DNA of 15,792 bases, taken from contig NZ_CAJMDQ010000062.1 of NCBI RefSeq assembly GCF_905212195.1, positions 1-15,792 of the forward strand, written 5' to 3'. The position numbers were made by a program, and so were the translations under genes. Positions 5,409 through 12,094 of this stretch are shown one piece after another (position 1 is the stretch's first letter; the number at the start of each line of letters is the position of its first letter). A model generated the notes under the pieces. That model did no database searches and was not told where the DNA came from. It saw nothing but the letters and a program-made list of their open reading frames with translations. Source of the stretch: an uncultured Anaerotignum sp. GTDB lineage: Bacteria; Bacillota; Clostridia; Lachnospirales; Anaerotignaceae.

Positions 5409-6671
5409 ATGAGAGAATTGACAGCATTACTGAAAAAAGAAATCAGCCCCGCTTTGGGCGTTACAGAAGTAGGTGCCATTGCACTGGCTTCTGCTAGGGC
5501 AGCAGCGGCGGCTGAAGGGAATATCAAGAAAATCCATGTGGAAATGAACGGCGGCATGTATAAAAACGCCTTTTCCTGCGCCATCCCCGGCACAAAGGAA
5601 CTGGGCTGCGAAATGGCTGCCCTGCTGGGGGCTGTCTGCGGTGACTGGACACTGGGACTGGAATGTCTGAAACCCGTCACAGAAGCCGACGCAGACCGTG
5701 TGAAAGCCATGGGTATTGACGTAACCACTGCTGTAGACAAATCCAAAGAAGAAATCTACATTCTGGCAGAAGTGGAAACAGATAAAGGCACAGGCAAAGC
5801 CCTCATCGAAGCAAAACACAGCAACATCACAAAGGTTTGGAAAGACGGCGAAGTGATTTTTGAAGCGGAAACAAAGGCAGCGGAAGCGGAAAAGCCTTTT
5901 CCTTTCGATACGGTGACCGTAGCGGATTTCGTGGACTATGTAAAAACAGTCCCTGCGGAAGAAATTGCCTTTGTGCAGGATATGATTGACATGAACTGCG
6001 CTCTTTCCGCAGAAGGTGCAAAAGGCGCAGGCCTTTCCATTGGCGCTACACTGGATGCTTTCCGTGCAAAAGGCGTTCTGGGGGATGATATGATTTCCAG
6101 CGCACAGCATTTGACCACAGCGGCGATGGATGCCCGTTTGGCTGGTCTGCCTTTCCCTGCCATGAGCATTGTGGGCAGTGGTTCCCATGGTATTCTGTGC
6201 TCCATGCCTGTGGTTTCTTACGGCAGAAGCATCGGCGCAGACGAAGACACCATTCGCAGAGCCGTGGCTCTCAGCGGTCTGATTACCATTTACAGCAAAC
6301 ATTACACCGGCAGATTGTCTGCTCTTTGCGGCTGCGTACTGGGCGGCGGCAGTGGTGCGGCGGCTGGTATCGTCCTGCTCATGGGCGGCGGCGCGGCAGA
6401 AGTGGCTGCGGCTATGGACCATATGGCAGCAAACCTGACAGGTATGATTTGCGACGGCGGTAGCACTGGATGCGCCCTGAAGGCTTATGCAGGGGTACAT
6501 GCGGCATTCCTTTCCGCAATGCTTGCTATGAATGGCACAGCAATCCCTCATAACTTCGGCGTTATCGGTTCCACAGCGGAACAGACAGCCAAAAATCTGG
6601 GTCGTATCAGCATGGAAGGCATGGCGCCCATGGACAGCACCATCATTTCCGTTATGCAGGAAAAACGATAA
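5409..6671 (+). CDS. CyuA/YhaM-type Fe-S L-cysteine desulfidase or L-serine lyase (UPF0597)
   Basis: A 420-residue cytoplasmic enzyme predicted to split L-cysteine into pyruvate, ammonia and sulfide, or to deaminate serine. It belongs to the family of E. coli YhaM (CyuA) and the methanogen [4Fe-4S] cysteine desulfidase, often labelled serine dehydratase alpha family. Seen: the family N-terminal block (residues 14-35), the central GSGSHGI segment (256-262), and cysteines suited to cluster binding at 307, 309 (ALCGC), 348 and 355 (ICDGGSTGC). The central motif is usually GSGN-G, so Ser259 is a departure. Start: ATG 5409 with GGGAGG at 5395-5400; the nearby ATG 5404 is out of frame. It is followed after 35 nt by an AGCS transporter, probably in one operon, with an NSS transporter gene divergent. 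Confidence 0.85.
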   Translation: MRELTALLKKEISPALGVTEVGAIALASARAAAAAEGNIKKIHVEMNGGMYKNAFSCAIPGTKELGCEMAALLGAVCGDWTLGLECLKPVTEADADRVKAMGIDVTTAVDKSKEEIYILAEVETDKGTGKALIEAKHSNITKVWKDGEVIFEAETKAAEAEKPFPFDTVTVADFVDYVKTVPAEEIAFVQDMIDMNCALSAEGAKGAGLSIGATLDAFRAKGVLGDDMISSAQHLTTAAMDARLAGLPFPAMSIVGSGSHGILCSMPVVSYGRSIGADEDTIRRAVALSGLITIYSKHYTGRLSALCGCVLGGGSGAAAGIVLLMGGGAAEVAAAMDHMAANLTGMICDGGSTGCALKAYAGVHAAFLSAMLAMNGTAIPHNFGVIGSTAEQTAKNLGRISMEGMAPMDSTIISVMQEKR

Positions 6672-6706
6672 GGCGGTAATACGGGGAGAAAAGGGGAGAG
6701 TTTCAC

Positions 6707-8254
6707 ATGAAAGAAGTATTCGATGCCGTCAATCAGGTTTTTGACTTTGTGGTACCCATTGCAGATTTTCTGTGGGGGTTCCCAACCAATTTTGATTGGT
6801 ATGCATCCATTCCCATTTTGGGGAATTTGTCCTTTGCCATTGTTATCCTCATTGGCTCTGGTATCTTTTTCAGCATCAAGACCGGATTTATTCAGGTGAC
6901 CCATTTCCGTAAGGGTCTGCGGATTCTTATTGACCGGAAAACAGCGGCTGTAGGTATCACACCTCTGGCGGCATTCTTCCTCAGCTCTGCCATGCGTGTA
7001 GGACCGGGGAATATCATGGGTGTCACAGGCGCCATTGCCGTTGGCGGCCCCGGTGCCTTGTTCTGGATGTGGGTCAGCGCCTTTTTCGGTATGGCAACGG
7101 CATTTATGGAAGCCACACTGGCACAGATTTTCAAAGAAAGAAAAGGCGATGAACTGGTAGGCGGTCTGCCGTTCTATGGCAAGAAAATCATGGGCAACCG
7201 GGCGTGGGTAGGTGTTCTGCTTTCCTGTATCTTCATTTTGTACGCCATGTTCTGTCTGCCTGCTCAGGCGTTCAATGTATTTTCTTCTGTAGGCTCTGTG
7301 GCGGAAATCATCACAGGGGAAACATTCTCACGGACATCTATGCTTTACTGCATCACAGGTATCCTGCTCATTGGCGGCACTACGTTTTTTGCCTTTGGCG
7401 GTATCCATAAGATTACCGCAGTGACAGACAAAATGGTACCTGTCATGGCAGTGATTTACTGCGGTACAGTATTGCTTATTGCGATTTTGAATATCGGCAC
7501 CATCCCGTATTTCTTTGGTGCGGTATTTGGCGGCGCATTCACACCGGAAGCTGTTTTCGGCGGTTTCTTCGGCACAGCCCTTGCACAGGGGGTAAAACGT
7601 GGGCTCATGTCCAATGAAGCAGGTCAGGGGACTATCACCATGTCCGCCGCTGCTTCTGACGCAGAACATCCCTGTGAACAGGGCGTAGTGCAGGCATTGG
7701 GTGTTTTTCTGGATACCATGGTGGTCTGCACATTGTCCGGCTTCATCGTTGTTATGGCGCATCTGTGGAGCGCAGACCCGGCAGCTTGGGAAGGCCTGAA
7801 AACCCAGCAGCTGCCTTTGTATCTGGCGTCCATTACCTCTTTGACACCGGGCAGCGGTGCCGATAGTCTGGTGACACTGCTCATCAGTGTCTGCTATGGA
7901 TTGTTCGCCTATACTTGTATTGTGGGCTTCATCATTTTTGCGGAGATTGCCGCAAACCGTATCAGCCGCAAACGTCCCTTCATTTATTTTGTGCGGATTC
8001 TGGGGGCGCTGGTGTTCATTCCCTTTGGGGTGCTGTCCGTTATGGCAGGGCTGGAACTGGGGAACCTGTGGTATATCTCAGACCTTGGCAATATCATCAT
8101 CGTGTACTGTAACTTGCCTGTGCTTTTTGTGGGGGCAAAATATGCTTTCCGCGCCACACGGCATTTCAAGAAAAAAGACGGTACACCCTTTACCTCCGAT
8201 ATTGTGGGCATTACCTGCGATTATTGGGATGAAAAGGCGAAACAAAAAAGCTGA
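6707..8254 (+). CDS. Alanine/glycine:cation symporter family protein (AGCS)
   Basis: A 515-residue polytopic membrane protein, somewhat longer than typical AGCS members. Seen in order: FFSIKTGFIQVTHF near residues 50-63, AMRVGPGNIMGVTGAI (about 95-110), GGPGALFWMWV---FGMAT--ME-TLAQ-FKER, and the helix-8 block GVKRGLMSNEAGQGT (about 300-314). These are the AGCS landmarks. The commonest versions read GTGN and NEAGMG, so GPGN and NEAGQG mark a variant branch. Known: the family imports alanine or glycine with sodium or protons; this branch's substrate is unknown. Start: ATG 6707 with GGGGAG just upstream. It lies 35 nt after the CyuA-type gene and ahead of two terminators, so it probably imports an amino acid used by that enzyme or in the same pathway. 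Confidence 0.92.
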   Translation: MKEVFDAVNQVFDFVVPIADFLWGFPTNFDWYASIPILGNLSFAIVILIGSGIFFSIKTGFIQVTHFRKGLRILIDRKTAAVGITPLAAFFLSSAMRVGPGNIMGVTGAIAVGGPGALFWMWVSAFFGMATAFMEATLAQIFKERKGDELVGGLPFYGKKIMGNRAWVGVLLSCIFILYAMFCLPAQAFNVFSSVGSVAEIITGETFSRTSMLYCITGILLIGGTTFFAFGGIHKITAVTDKMVPVMAVIYCGTVLLIAILNIGTIPYFFGAVFGGAFTPEAVFGGFFGTALAQGVKRGLMSNEAGQGTITMSAAASDAEHPCEQGVVQALGVFLDTMVVCTLSGFIVVMAHLWSADPAAWEGLKTQQLPLYLASITSLTPGSGADSLVTLLISVCYGLFAYTCIVGFIIFAEIAANRISRKRPFIYFVRILGALVFIPFGVLSVMAGLELGNLWYISDLGNIIIVYCNLPVLFVGAKYAFRATRHFKKKDGTPFTSDIVGITCDYWDEKAKQKS

Positions 8255-8301
8255 TTTGCAAAACAGAGAAACCCTAAGCGTTTTTTCATAAGAAAAGAAA
8301 G

Positions 8302-8344
8302 ATAGCCGGAATCATCGTGAACAGAAGATTCCGGCTATTTTCCT
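8302..8344 (+). terminator. Terminator after the AGCS gene
   Basis: ATAGCCGGAATC (8302-8313) pairs perfectly over 12 bp with GATTCCGGCTAT (8327-8338) around a 13-nt loop, followed by TTTCCTTTT. Confidence 0.88.
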
Positions 8345-8352
8345 TTTCTGAA

Positions 8353-8381
8353 GGGGAATTTGCTTTGTTTTCCCCCTTTTT
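8353..8381 (+). terminator. Second, tandem terminator
   Basis: GGGGAA (8353-8358) pairs with TTCCCC (8370-8375) around an 11-nt loop. One further C precedes T5 at 8377-8381. It backs up the hairpin just upstream and insulates the tRNA promoter. Confidence 0.5.
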
Positions 8382-8435
8382 GTTCTTCGCAGAAAGAAAA
8401 AAATAAAATTTTGTATTTTTTTTTGAAATTTGGTG

Positions 8436-8464
8436 TTGACAGAACTGCAAATCTGCGTTACAAT
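8436..8464 (+). promoter_or_regulatory. Promoter of tRNA-Phe
   Basis: TTGACA (8436-8441) is followed after exactly 17 nt by TACAAT (8459-8464). The predicted start near 8471 leaves an 18-nt leader before the tRNA. An A/T-rich stretch (8398-8430) lies upstream, as in strong stable-RNA promoters. Confidence 0.9.
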
Positions 8465-8488
8465 GTACAAGCATCAAAGATGCGATGT

Positions 8489-8561
<73 letters not shown>

Positions 8562-8601
8562 TTTTTTTATGTACTACAATAATAAATCCTACTACTACTG
8601 G

Positions 8602-8629
8602 AAAAAGGAAGCACGTGCTTCCTTTTTTT
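8602..8629 (+). terminator. Terminator after tRNA-Phe
   Basis: A perfect palindrome GGAAGCACGTGCTTCC (8607-8622) is extended by A5 on the left and T7 on the right. It gives a long stem with a U tract. Confidence 0.85.
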
Positions 8630-8667
8630 CCTATATATGAAAAAAAGAAATAGAAAGTGGTGGAGAG

Positions 8668-9030
8668 ATGAAACGCCTGGATTTGATTTTGATTGCAGGG
8701 GTATTGGTTTTAGCGGGGATTATCTATCTGGTGTTTTTGGGCAGCGCCGAGGACGGCGGCAAAGCGGTTATCACCGTGGACGGACAGGTGGTGCAGGAAC
8801 TGCCTTTGGACGAAGATACCACCTATCAGGTGGATACACCGGAGGGATATAATATAGTAGAAATCAAAGATGGCTGGGCGGATGTCATCGAAGCGGACTG
8901 CCGGGACGGTCTTTGTGCCGACCAGAAGCGGATTCACAAAACAGGAGAAACCATTGTCTGCCTGCCTCATAAAATGGTGGTCACCATTGAAGCAGGTACG
9001 GAAAATACAGTAGATGCGGTGGTGGGATGA
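8668..9030 (+). CDS. NusG domain II-containing membrane-anchored protein
   Basis: A 120-residue protein with one N-terminal membrane segment (about residues 5-25). A small beta-rich extracytoplasmic domain of the NusG-II type follows. Seen: the conserved cysteine-containing segment DCRDGLCADQ-RI (about 77-88), GETIVCLPHKMVV (about 93-105) and the usual short C-terminus. Known: these proteins are common in Clostridia beside Gx transporters, ApbE flavin transferases or Rnf genes; their function is not established. Start: ATG 8668 with a weak GGTGG-type ribosome binding site about 4 nt upstream; no better start fits. It is separated from the next gene by a single base, so the pair is one operon. 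No apbE or rnf gene is in this window. Confidence 0.85.
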   Translation: MKRLDLILIAGVLVLAGIIYLVFLGSAEDGGKAVITVDGQVVQELPLDEDTTYQVDTPEGYNIVEIKDGWADVIEADCRDGLCADQKRIHKTGETIVCLPHKMVVTIEAGTENTVDAVVG

Positions 9031-9031
9031 T

Positions 9032-9523
9032 ATGAGAAGCGGTAAAGTAGCACAATACGGACTTTTTGCGGCGTTGGCCATCCTCATGGGCTATGTGGAA
9101 ATGCTCATTCCCCTGCCTTTGCTGGTGCCCGGTATGAAGCTGGGTCTGGCAAACGTCATCATCGTCATTGTCCTGTATCATATGGATACCAAGTCAGCCT
9201 TTTTCATTTCCCTGGTGCGTGTCCTCATGTCAGGATTGCTGTTCCAGGGCTTCGCGGGTCTGCTGTACTCTCTGGCAGGTGCCCTCCTTTCTCTGGCTGT
9301 CATGGCCCTTTTGAAGAAAACAGGAAAGGTCAGCATCACTGGCGTCAGTGTCATGGGCGGTGTGTTCCATAATGTGGGGCAGATCATCGTGGCAGCGGCT
9401 GTGGTGGAAAACATCAAAATGGCATATTATCTGCCGTTCTTGCTGGTGACTGGCGTAGTGACCGGCTTTGTTATCGGTGCTGTAGCCCGTTTGGCATTGG
9501 GCTATCTGCAAAGAAGAACCTAA
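9032..9523 (+). CDS. Gx transporter family membrane protein
   Basis: A 163-residue membrane protein with about five hydrophobic segments. Seen: the family start (K-AQYGLFAALAI--GY-E), PLP-L-PGMKLGLANV (about residues 25-42), and a later LF-GF-GLLYSLAG block. Known: this family is annotated as Gx transporter, or as heptaprenyl diphosphate synthase component I. It resembles substrate-binding membrane components, but its substrate is unknown. The prenyl-synthase label is not supported by any prenyltransferase motif here. Start: ATG 9032 with GGTGGG 5 nt upstream inside the end of the preceding gene. The earlier in-frame ATG at 9014 would overlap that gene and lacks a better site. It is co-transcribed with the NusG-II gene and ends before the terminator at 9586. 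Confidence 0.85.
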   Translation: MRSGKVAQYGLFAALAILMGYVEMLIPLPLLVPGMKLGLANVIIVIVLYHMDTKSAFFISLVRVLMSGLLFQGFAGLLYSLAGALLSLAVMALLKKTGKVSITGVSVMGGVFHNVGQIIVAAAVVENIKMAYYLPFLLVTGVVTGFVIGAVARLALGYLQRRT

Positions 9524-9585
9524 GAAAGTCGCCTTTTTGCAGGCAAAAAATGACGAATTTTCACAAAAACAAAAAAAATGTCTCT

Positions 9586-9609
9586 GCCCCCTTGAACAGG
9601 GGGCTTTTT
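9586..9609 (+). terminator. Terminator after the Gx gene, overlapping a promoter
   Basis: GCCCCC (9586-9591) pairs perfectly with GGGGGC (9599-9604) around TTGAACA, followed by T5. The loop itself supplies the -35 box of the next promoter. Confidence 0.88.
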
Positions 9610-9620
9610 AGTGCTAAAAT
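9592..9620 (+). promoter_or_regulatory. Probable guaB promoter, embedded in a terminator
   Basis: TTGAAC (9592-9597) lies exactly 17 nt before TAAAAT (9615-9620), which is preceded by TGC as an extended -10. Transcription would start near 9627, leaving a leader of about 194 nt before guaB. Confidence 0.6.
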
Positions 9621-9626
9621 CGTATG

Positions 9627-9820
9627 CAATACAAGGACAACGGCATGTTGTATACACAAAAGAGAAATCAGAAATGGAAAAAAGAAATTTCGGCAGAATC
9701 GTAAGGTAGGAAAAGAACAGAAAAACGCGCTTTTCCTCTTTTTTTATCCAAGAAACCCAAAAGCCTCCGGGCTTTTATGATAGTCAACCATCACCCAGTA
9801 TTTGAAAAGGAGAGAAGAAA
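9627..9820 (+). promoter_or_regulatory. guaB 5' leader with candidate attenuator
   Basis: The leader holds a hairpin AGGAAAAG (9708-9715) with CTTTTCCT (9730-9737) followed by CTTTTTTT, which looks like an intrinsic terminator before the gene. A second hairpin, AAAAGCC/GGCTTTT (9759-9765 with 9770-9776), follows. Upstream are small alternative stems around ACAAC-GGCAT-GTTGT (9637-9651). I see no purine-riboswitch core. No promoter is evident between the terminator and guaB, so transcripts probably have to pass it. Confidence 0.5.
9708..9745 (+). terminator. Intrinsic terminator inside the guaB leader
   Basis: An 8-bp stem with a 14-nt loop, then C and T7 (9739-9745). It lies 76 nt before the guaB start codon, so it is either an attenuator or the end of a short leader RNA. 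Confidence 0.6.
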
Positions 9821-11326
9821 ATGGCAACTTACTTTACAGAACCTTCCAGAACTTTCAGCGAATACCTGCTGGTACCCGGGTATTCTTCCAAAGAATGTAT
9901 GGTAGATAACGTGAGTCTGAAAACACCCGTGGTAAAATTCAAAAAAGGTGAAGAACCTGCTTTGACCATGAACATTCCACTGGTTTCCGCTGTTATGCAG
10001 GCAGTATCTGACGACAAAATGGCAGTGGCTCTGGCAAAAGAAGGCGGCATTTCCTTCATTTTCGGCTCTCAGTCCATCGAAAGCCAGGCAGCAATGGTAG
10101 CAAGAGCAAAGGCTTACAAAGCTGGTTTCGTTATCAGTGATTCCAACATCAGCCCCGAAAGCACACTGCAGGATATCCTGAACCTGAAAGAAAGAACAGG
10201 TCACTCCACAGTAGCTGTTACTACAGATGGTACTGCACAGGGCAAACTGGTAGGTATGGTAACAAGCAGAGACTACCGTGTGAGCCGTCTGGACAAAGAC
10301 GTGAAAGTAAAAGAATTCATGACTCCTCTGGATCAGCTGATCTATGCGCCTGCTGGTACAACACTGAAAGAAGCAAACGACATCATCTGGGACAACAAGA
10401 TCAACCAGCTGCCTATCGTAGACGATGAAGGCAGACTGCAGTATCTGGTATTCCGTAAAGACTACGACAGCCATAAAGAAAACAAAAATGAACTGCTGGA
10501 CGCACAGAAACGTTATGTAGTAGGCGCTGGTATCAATACCCGTGACTACAAAGAACGTGTGCCCGCACTGGTAGAAGCAGGCGTTGACATCCTGTGCATC
10601 GACTCCTCCGAAGGTTATTCCGAATGGCAGAAAATGACTCTGGACTGGGTAAGAGAAACATACGGCGACACCGTTAAAATCGGCGCTGGTAACGTTGTAG
10701 ACGCAGAAGGCTTCCGTTTCCTGGCTGAATGCGGCGCAGACTTCGTTAAAGTTGGTATTGGCGGCGGCTCCATCTGTATCACAAGAGAACAGAAAGGTAT
10801 CGGCCGTGGTCAGGCTTCCGCAGTCATCGAAGTGGCACAGGCAAGAGATGAATACTACAAAGCAACAGGTATCTATATCCCCATCTGCTCCGACGGTGGT
10901 ATCGTTTACGACTACCACATGACACTGGCACTGGCTATGGGTGCAGACTTCATCATGCTGGGCAGATACTTCGCTCGTTTCGACGAAAGCCCTACAAACA
11001 AAGTAAACATCAACGGTAGCTACATGAAAGAATACTGGGGCGAAGGTTCCTCCAGAGCAAGAAACTGGCAGCGTTACGACATGGGCGGCGATGCAAAACT
11101 GTCCTTTGAAGAAGGCGTTGACTCCTACGTTCCTTACGCAGGCAGCCTGCATGACAACGTAAACCTGTCTCTGAAGAAAGTAAAATCCACCATGTGCAAC
11201 TGTGGTGTTCTGTCTATCCCCGAACTGCAGGAAAAAGCAAAGATCACTGTTATTTCCACAACCAGCTTGGTAGAAGGCGGCGCTCACGACGTACTGCTGA
11301 AAGACTCCAGCAAAAACTACAAATAA
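9821..11326 (+). CDS. guaB: Inosine-5'-monophosphate dehydrogenase, Tritrichomonas-type
   Basis: Cytoplasmic enzyme oxidising IMP to XMP with NAD+, the committed step of GMP synthesis. The 501-residue product is a TIM barrel with a CBS-pair insertion (about residues 105-225). Seen: catalytic Cys319 in GIGGGSICITREQKGIGRGQ, Asp261, Arg241 and Arg382 at the cofactor site, and flap residues Arg418-Tyr419 in NWQRYD, with Glu431. These positions carry the same numbers as in T. foetus IMPDH, and the barrel sequence is very close to that protein as I recall it. Most bacterial enzymes instead have GPGSICTTR in the catalytic loop. Start: ATG 9821 with AAGGAG 8 nt upstream. Codon use is strongly biased (GGT/GGC, CTG, AAA, GAA), as expected of a highly expressed gene. 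It stands alone between terminators. Confidence 0.97.
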   Translation: MATYFTEPSRTFSEYLLVPGYSSKECMVDNVSLKTPVVKFKKGEEPALTMNIPLVSAVMQAVSDDKMAVALAKEGGISFIFGSQSIESQAAMVARAKAYKAGFVISDSNISPESTLQDILNLKERTGHSTVAVTTDGTAQGKLVGMVTSRDYRVSRLDKDVKVKEFMTPLDQLIYAPAGTTLKEANDIIWDNKINQLPIVDDEGRLQYLVFRKDYDSHKENKNELLDAQKRYVVGAGINTRDYKERVPALVEAGVDILCIDSSEGYSEWQKMTLDWVRETYGDTVKIGAGNVVDAEGFRFLAECGADFVKVGIGGGSICITREQKGIGRGQASAVIEVAQARDEYYKATGIYIPICSDGGIVYDYHMTLALAMGADFIMLGRYFARFDESPTNKVNINGSYMKEYWGEGSSRARNWQRYDMGGDAKLSFEEGVDSYVPYAGSLHDNVNLSLKKVKSTMCNCGVLSIPELQEKAKITVISTTSLVEGGAHDVLLKDSSKNYK

Positions 11327-11336
11327 GATATTTTTG

Positions 11337-11366
11337 GGCAGAGAAGTCAAATTCTCTGCCTTTTTT
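11337..11366 (+). terminator. guaB terminator
   Basis: GGCAGAGAA (11337-11345) pairs perfectly with TTCTCTGCC (11352-11360) around a 6-nt loop, then T6. Confidence 0.93.
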
Positions 11367-11400
11367 CTTCTATATAATTAAGAAGAAAACCAAAAGAAAA

Positions 11401-11435
11401 AGCCATCTTCTTTTTGAACAGAAGATGGCTTTTTT
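11401..11435. terminator. Bidirectional terminator
   Basis: AGCCATCTTCT (11401-11411) pairs perfectly with AGAAGATGGCT (11420-11430) around an 8-nt loop. T5 follows on the plus strand, and a run of A residues before it gives U residues on the minus strand. It backs up the guaB terminator and ends the convergent small gene. Confidence 0.88.
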
Positions 11436-11467
11436 ATGCCGTTTTTATGGAGTTTGGAACAGGGGAA

Positions 11468-11701
11468 TCACCATGTTTTCCCCATCATCATGGCAATGTC
11501 CATGAGTTCTGTCACCATGGCGTATGTTTCGTCGGGGTCTTTCAGACGTTCTCTGGTTTCCTCGTCGCTGTCAAAGCTGGCAACCAGCTCCCCGTAGATG
11601 TTGCAGAAATCCACCTGCCAGTCCTCGGTGACATTTTTGTATTTGCGCAGGTGATAACACACCTCGCTTAAATCCTGAAAGGTATAAGTATCGTGAATCA
11701 T
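11468..11701 (-). CDS. Hypothetical 77-residue acidic protein
   Basis: Not recognised. The product is a small, acidic, soluble protein, predicted mainly helical, with no membrane segment or signal peptide. Seen: aromatic and acidic residues in the first half (HDTYTFQDL, NVTEDWQVDF), two cysteines (Cys15 and Cys33), a charged stretch SDEETRERLKDPDE, and a methionine-rich C-terminus (MDIAMMMGKTW). It is probably a real gene because ATG 11701 has AGGAG 8 nt upstream, a TATACT -10 box lies at 11737-11732 with a weak -35, and a terminator follows. It is monocistronic and convergent with guaB. The palindromic intergenic region begins just upstream of it. No function is proposed. Confidence 0.65.
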   Translation of the reverse strand: MIHDTYTFQDLSEVCYHLRKYKNVTEDWQVDFCNIYGELVASFDSDEETRERLKDPDETYAMVTELMDIAMMMGKTW

Positions 11702-12094
11702 GGCTTTCGCTCCTTTCGTTTCTCTGGCATTAGTATACCAAAAAAAGCGGGAGTGGAAAAGAAAAATTCAAGTTATATGATACATTTTTCAGAACGCGGA
11801 AGGGTTTGGGAAACAAAGAGTCAACATGTTTGCTTTGCAAACGCCAGCCATAAAAGGCTGTCCGCATCTCTTGCGGTGTGGGGTTTCCCAAATGGAATCC
11901 CAAGGGGAAAAGCGGGAGTTTCAAGGCTTTTGAGCTGATGGATATTCTGCACCCCGAAGAAAACGGGGGCAGCAAAGCTGACTTTGCGGAGCAAAGTGCT
12001 TGACCCAACTGCTTTATACTTCTGCCTAATCGTCAAAGGCCCCCATGAAATGAGCCTTTGACGAAAGGTGTTCGACTTCGTCGACACCTTTGAA
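11702..12094. repeat. 393-bp gene-free, palindrome-rich region
   Basis: No convincing gene on either strand. Seen: a 12-bp direct repeat AAAAGCGGGAGT at 11743-11754 and 11908-11919. Between the copies, a 10-bp stem (11805-11814 with 11883-11892) encloses three hairpins: GTTTGC/GCAAAC at 11828-11842, AGCC/GGCT at 11846-11859 and CCGCA/TGCGG at 11862-11876. To the right are CCCCG/CGGGG (11952-11968), GCAAAG/CTTTGC (11972-11987), CGTCAAAGGC/GCCTTTGACG (12031-12063) and a 12-bp hairpin with one bulged base (12064-12091). It could be a structured RNA, a small inserted repeat element, or both. Confidence 0.55.
12031..12091 (-). other. Two hairpins at the end of the rib operon, without U tracts
   Basis: Reading on the minus strand just after the ribH stop codon, the first stem is 12 bp with a single bulge (12091-12064) and a 3-nt loop. 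The second is a perfect 10-bp stem (12063-12031). Neither is followed by a U run, so they are not standard intrinsic terminators. They may protect the 3' end of the mRNA or mark a factor-dependent stop. Confidence 0.5.

Noticed and set aside
5114..5746. Extension of the NSS frame by 211 codons upstream of ATG 5113
   Set aside because: The added sequence overlaps the CyuA-type gene and shows no NSS similarity, and the GGAGGG site and promoter both point to ATG 5113.
9650..9663. GTATACACAAAAGA shared between the guaB leader and the rib leader (15683-15696)
   Set aside because: One 14-bp match in a 16-kb A-rich window is within chance expectation, and the two lie in opposite orientation relative to their genes.
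9674..9709. Possible 11-codon leader peptide (MEKRNFGRIVR) before the guaB leader terminator
   Set aside because: There is no usable ribosome binding site, and its composition has no link to purine supply.
9791..11350. 519-codon open frame on the minus strand across guaB
   Set aside because: It mirrors guaB almost exactly, is implausibly rich in Cys, Phe and His, and has no ribosome binding site. It is a shadow caused by the strong codon bias of guaB.
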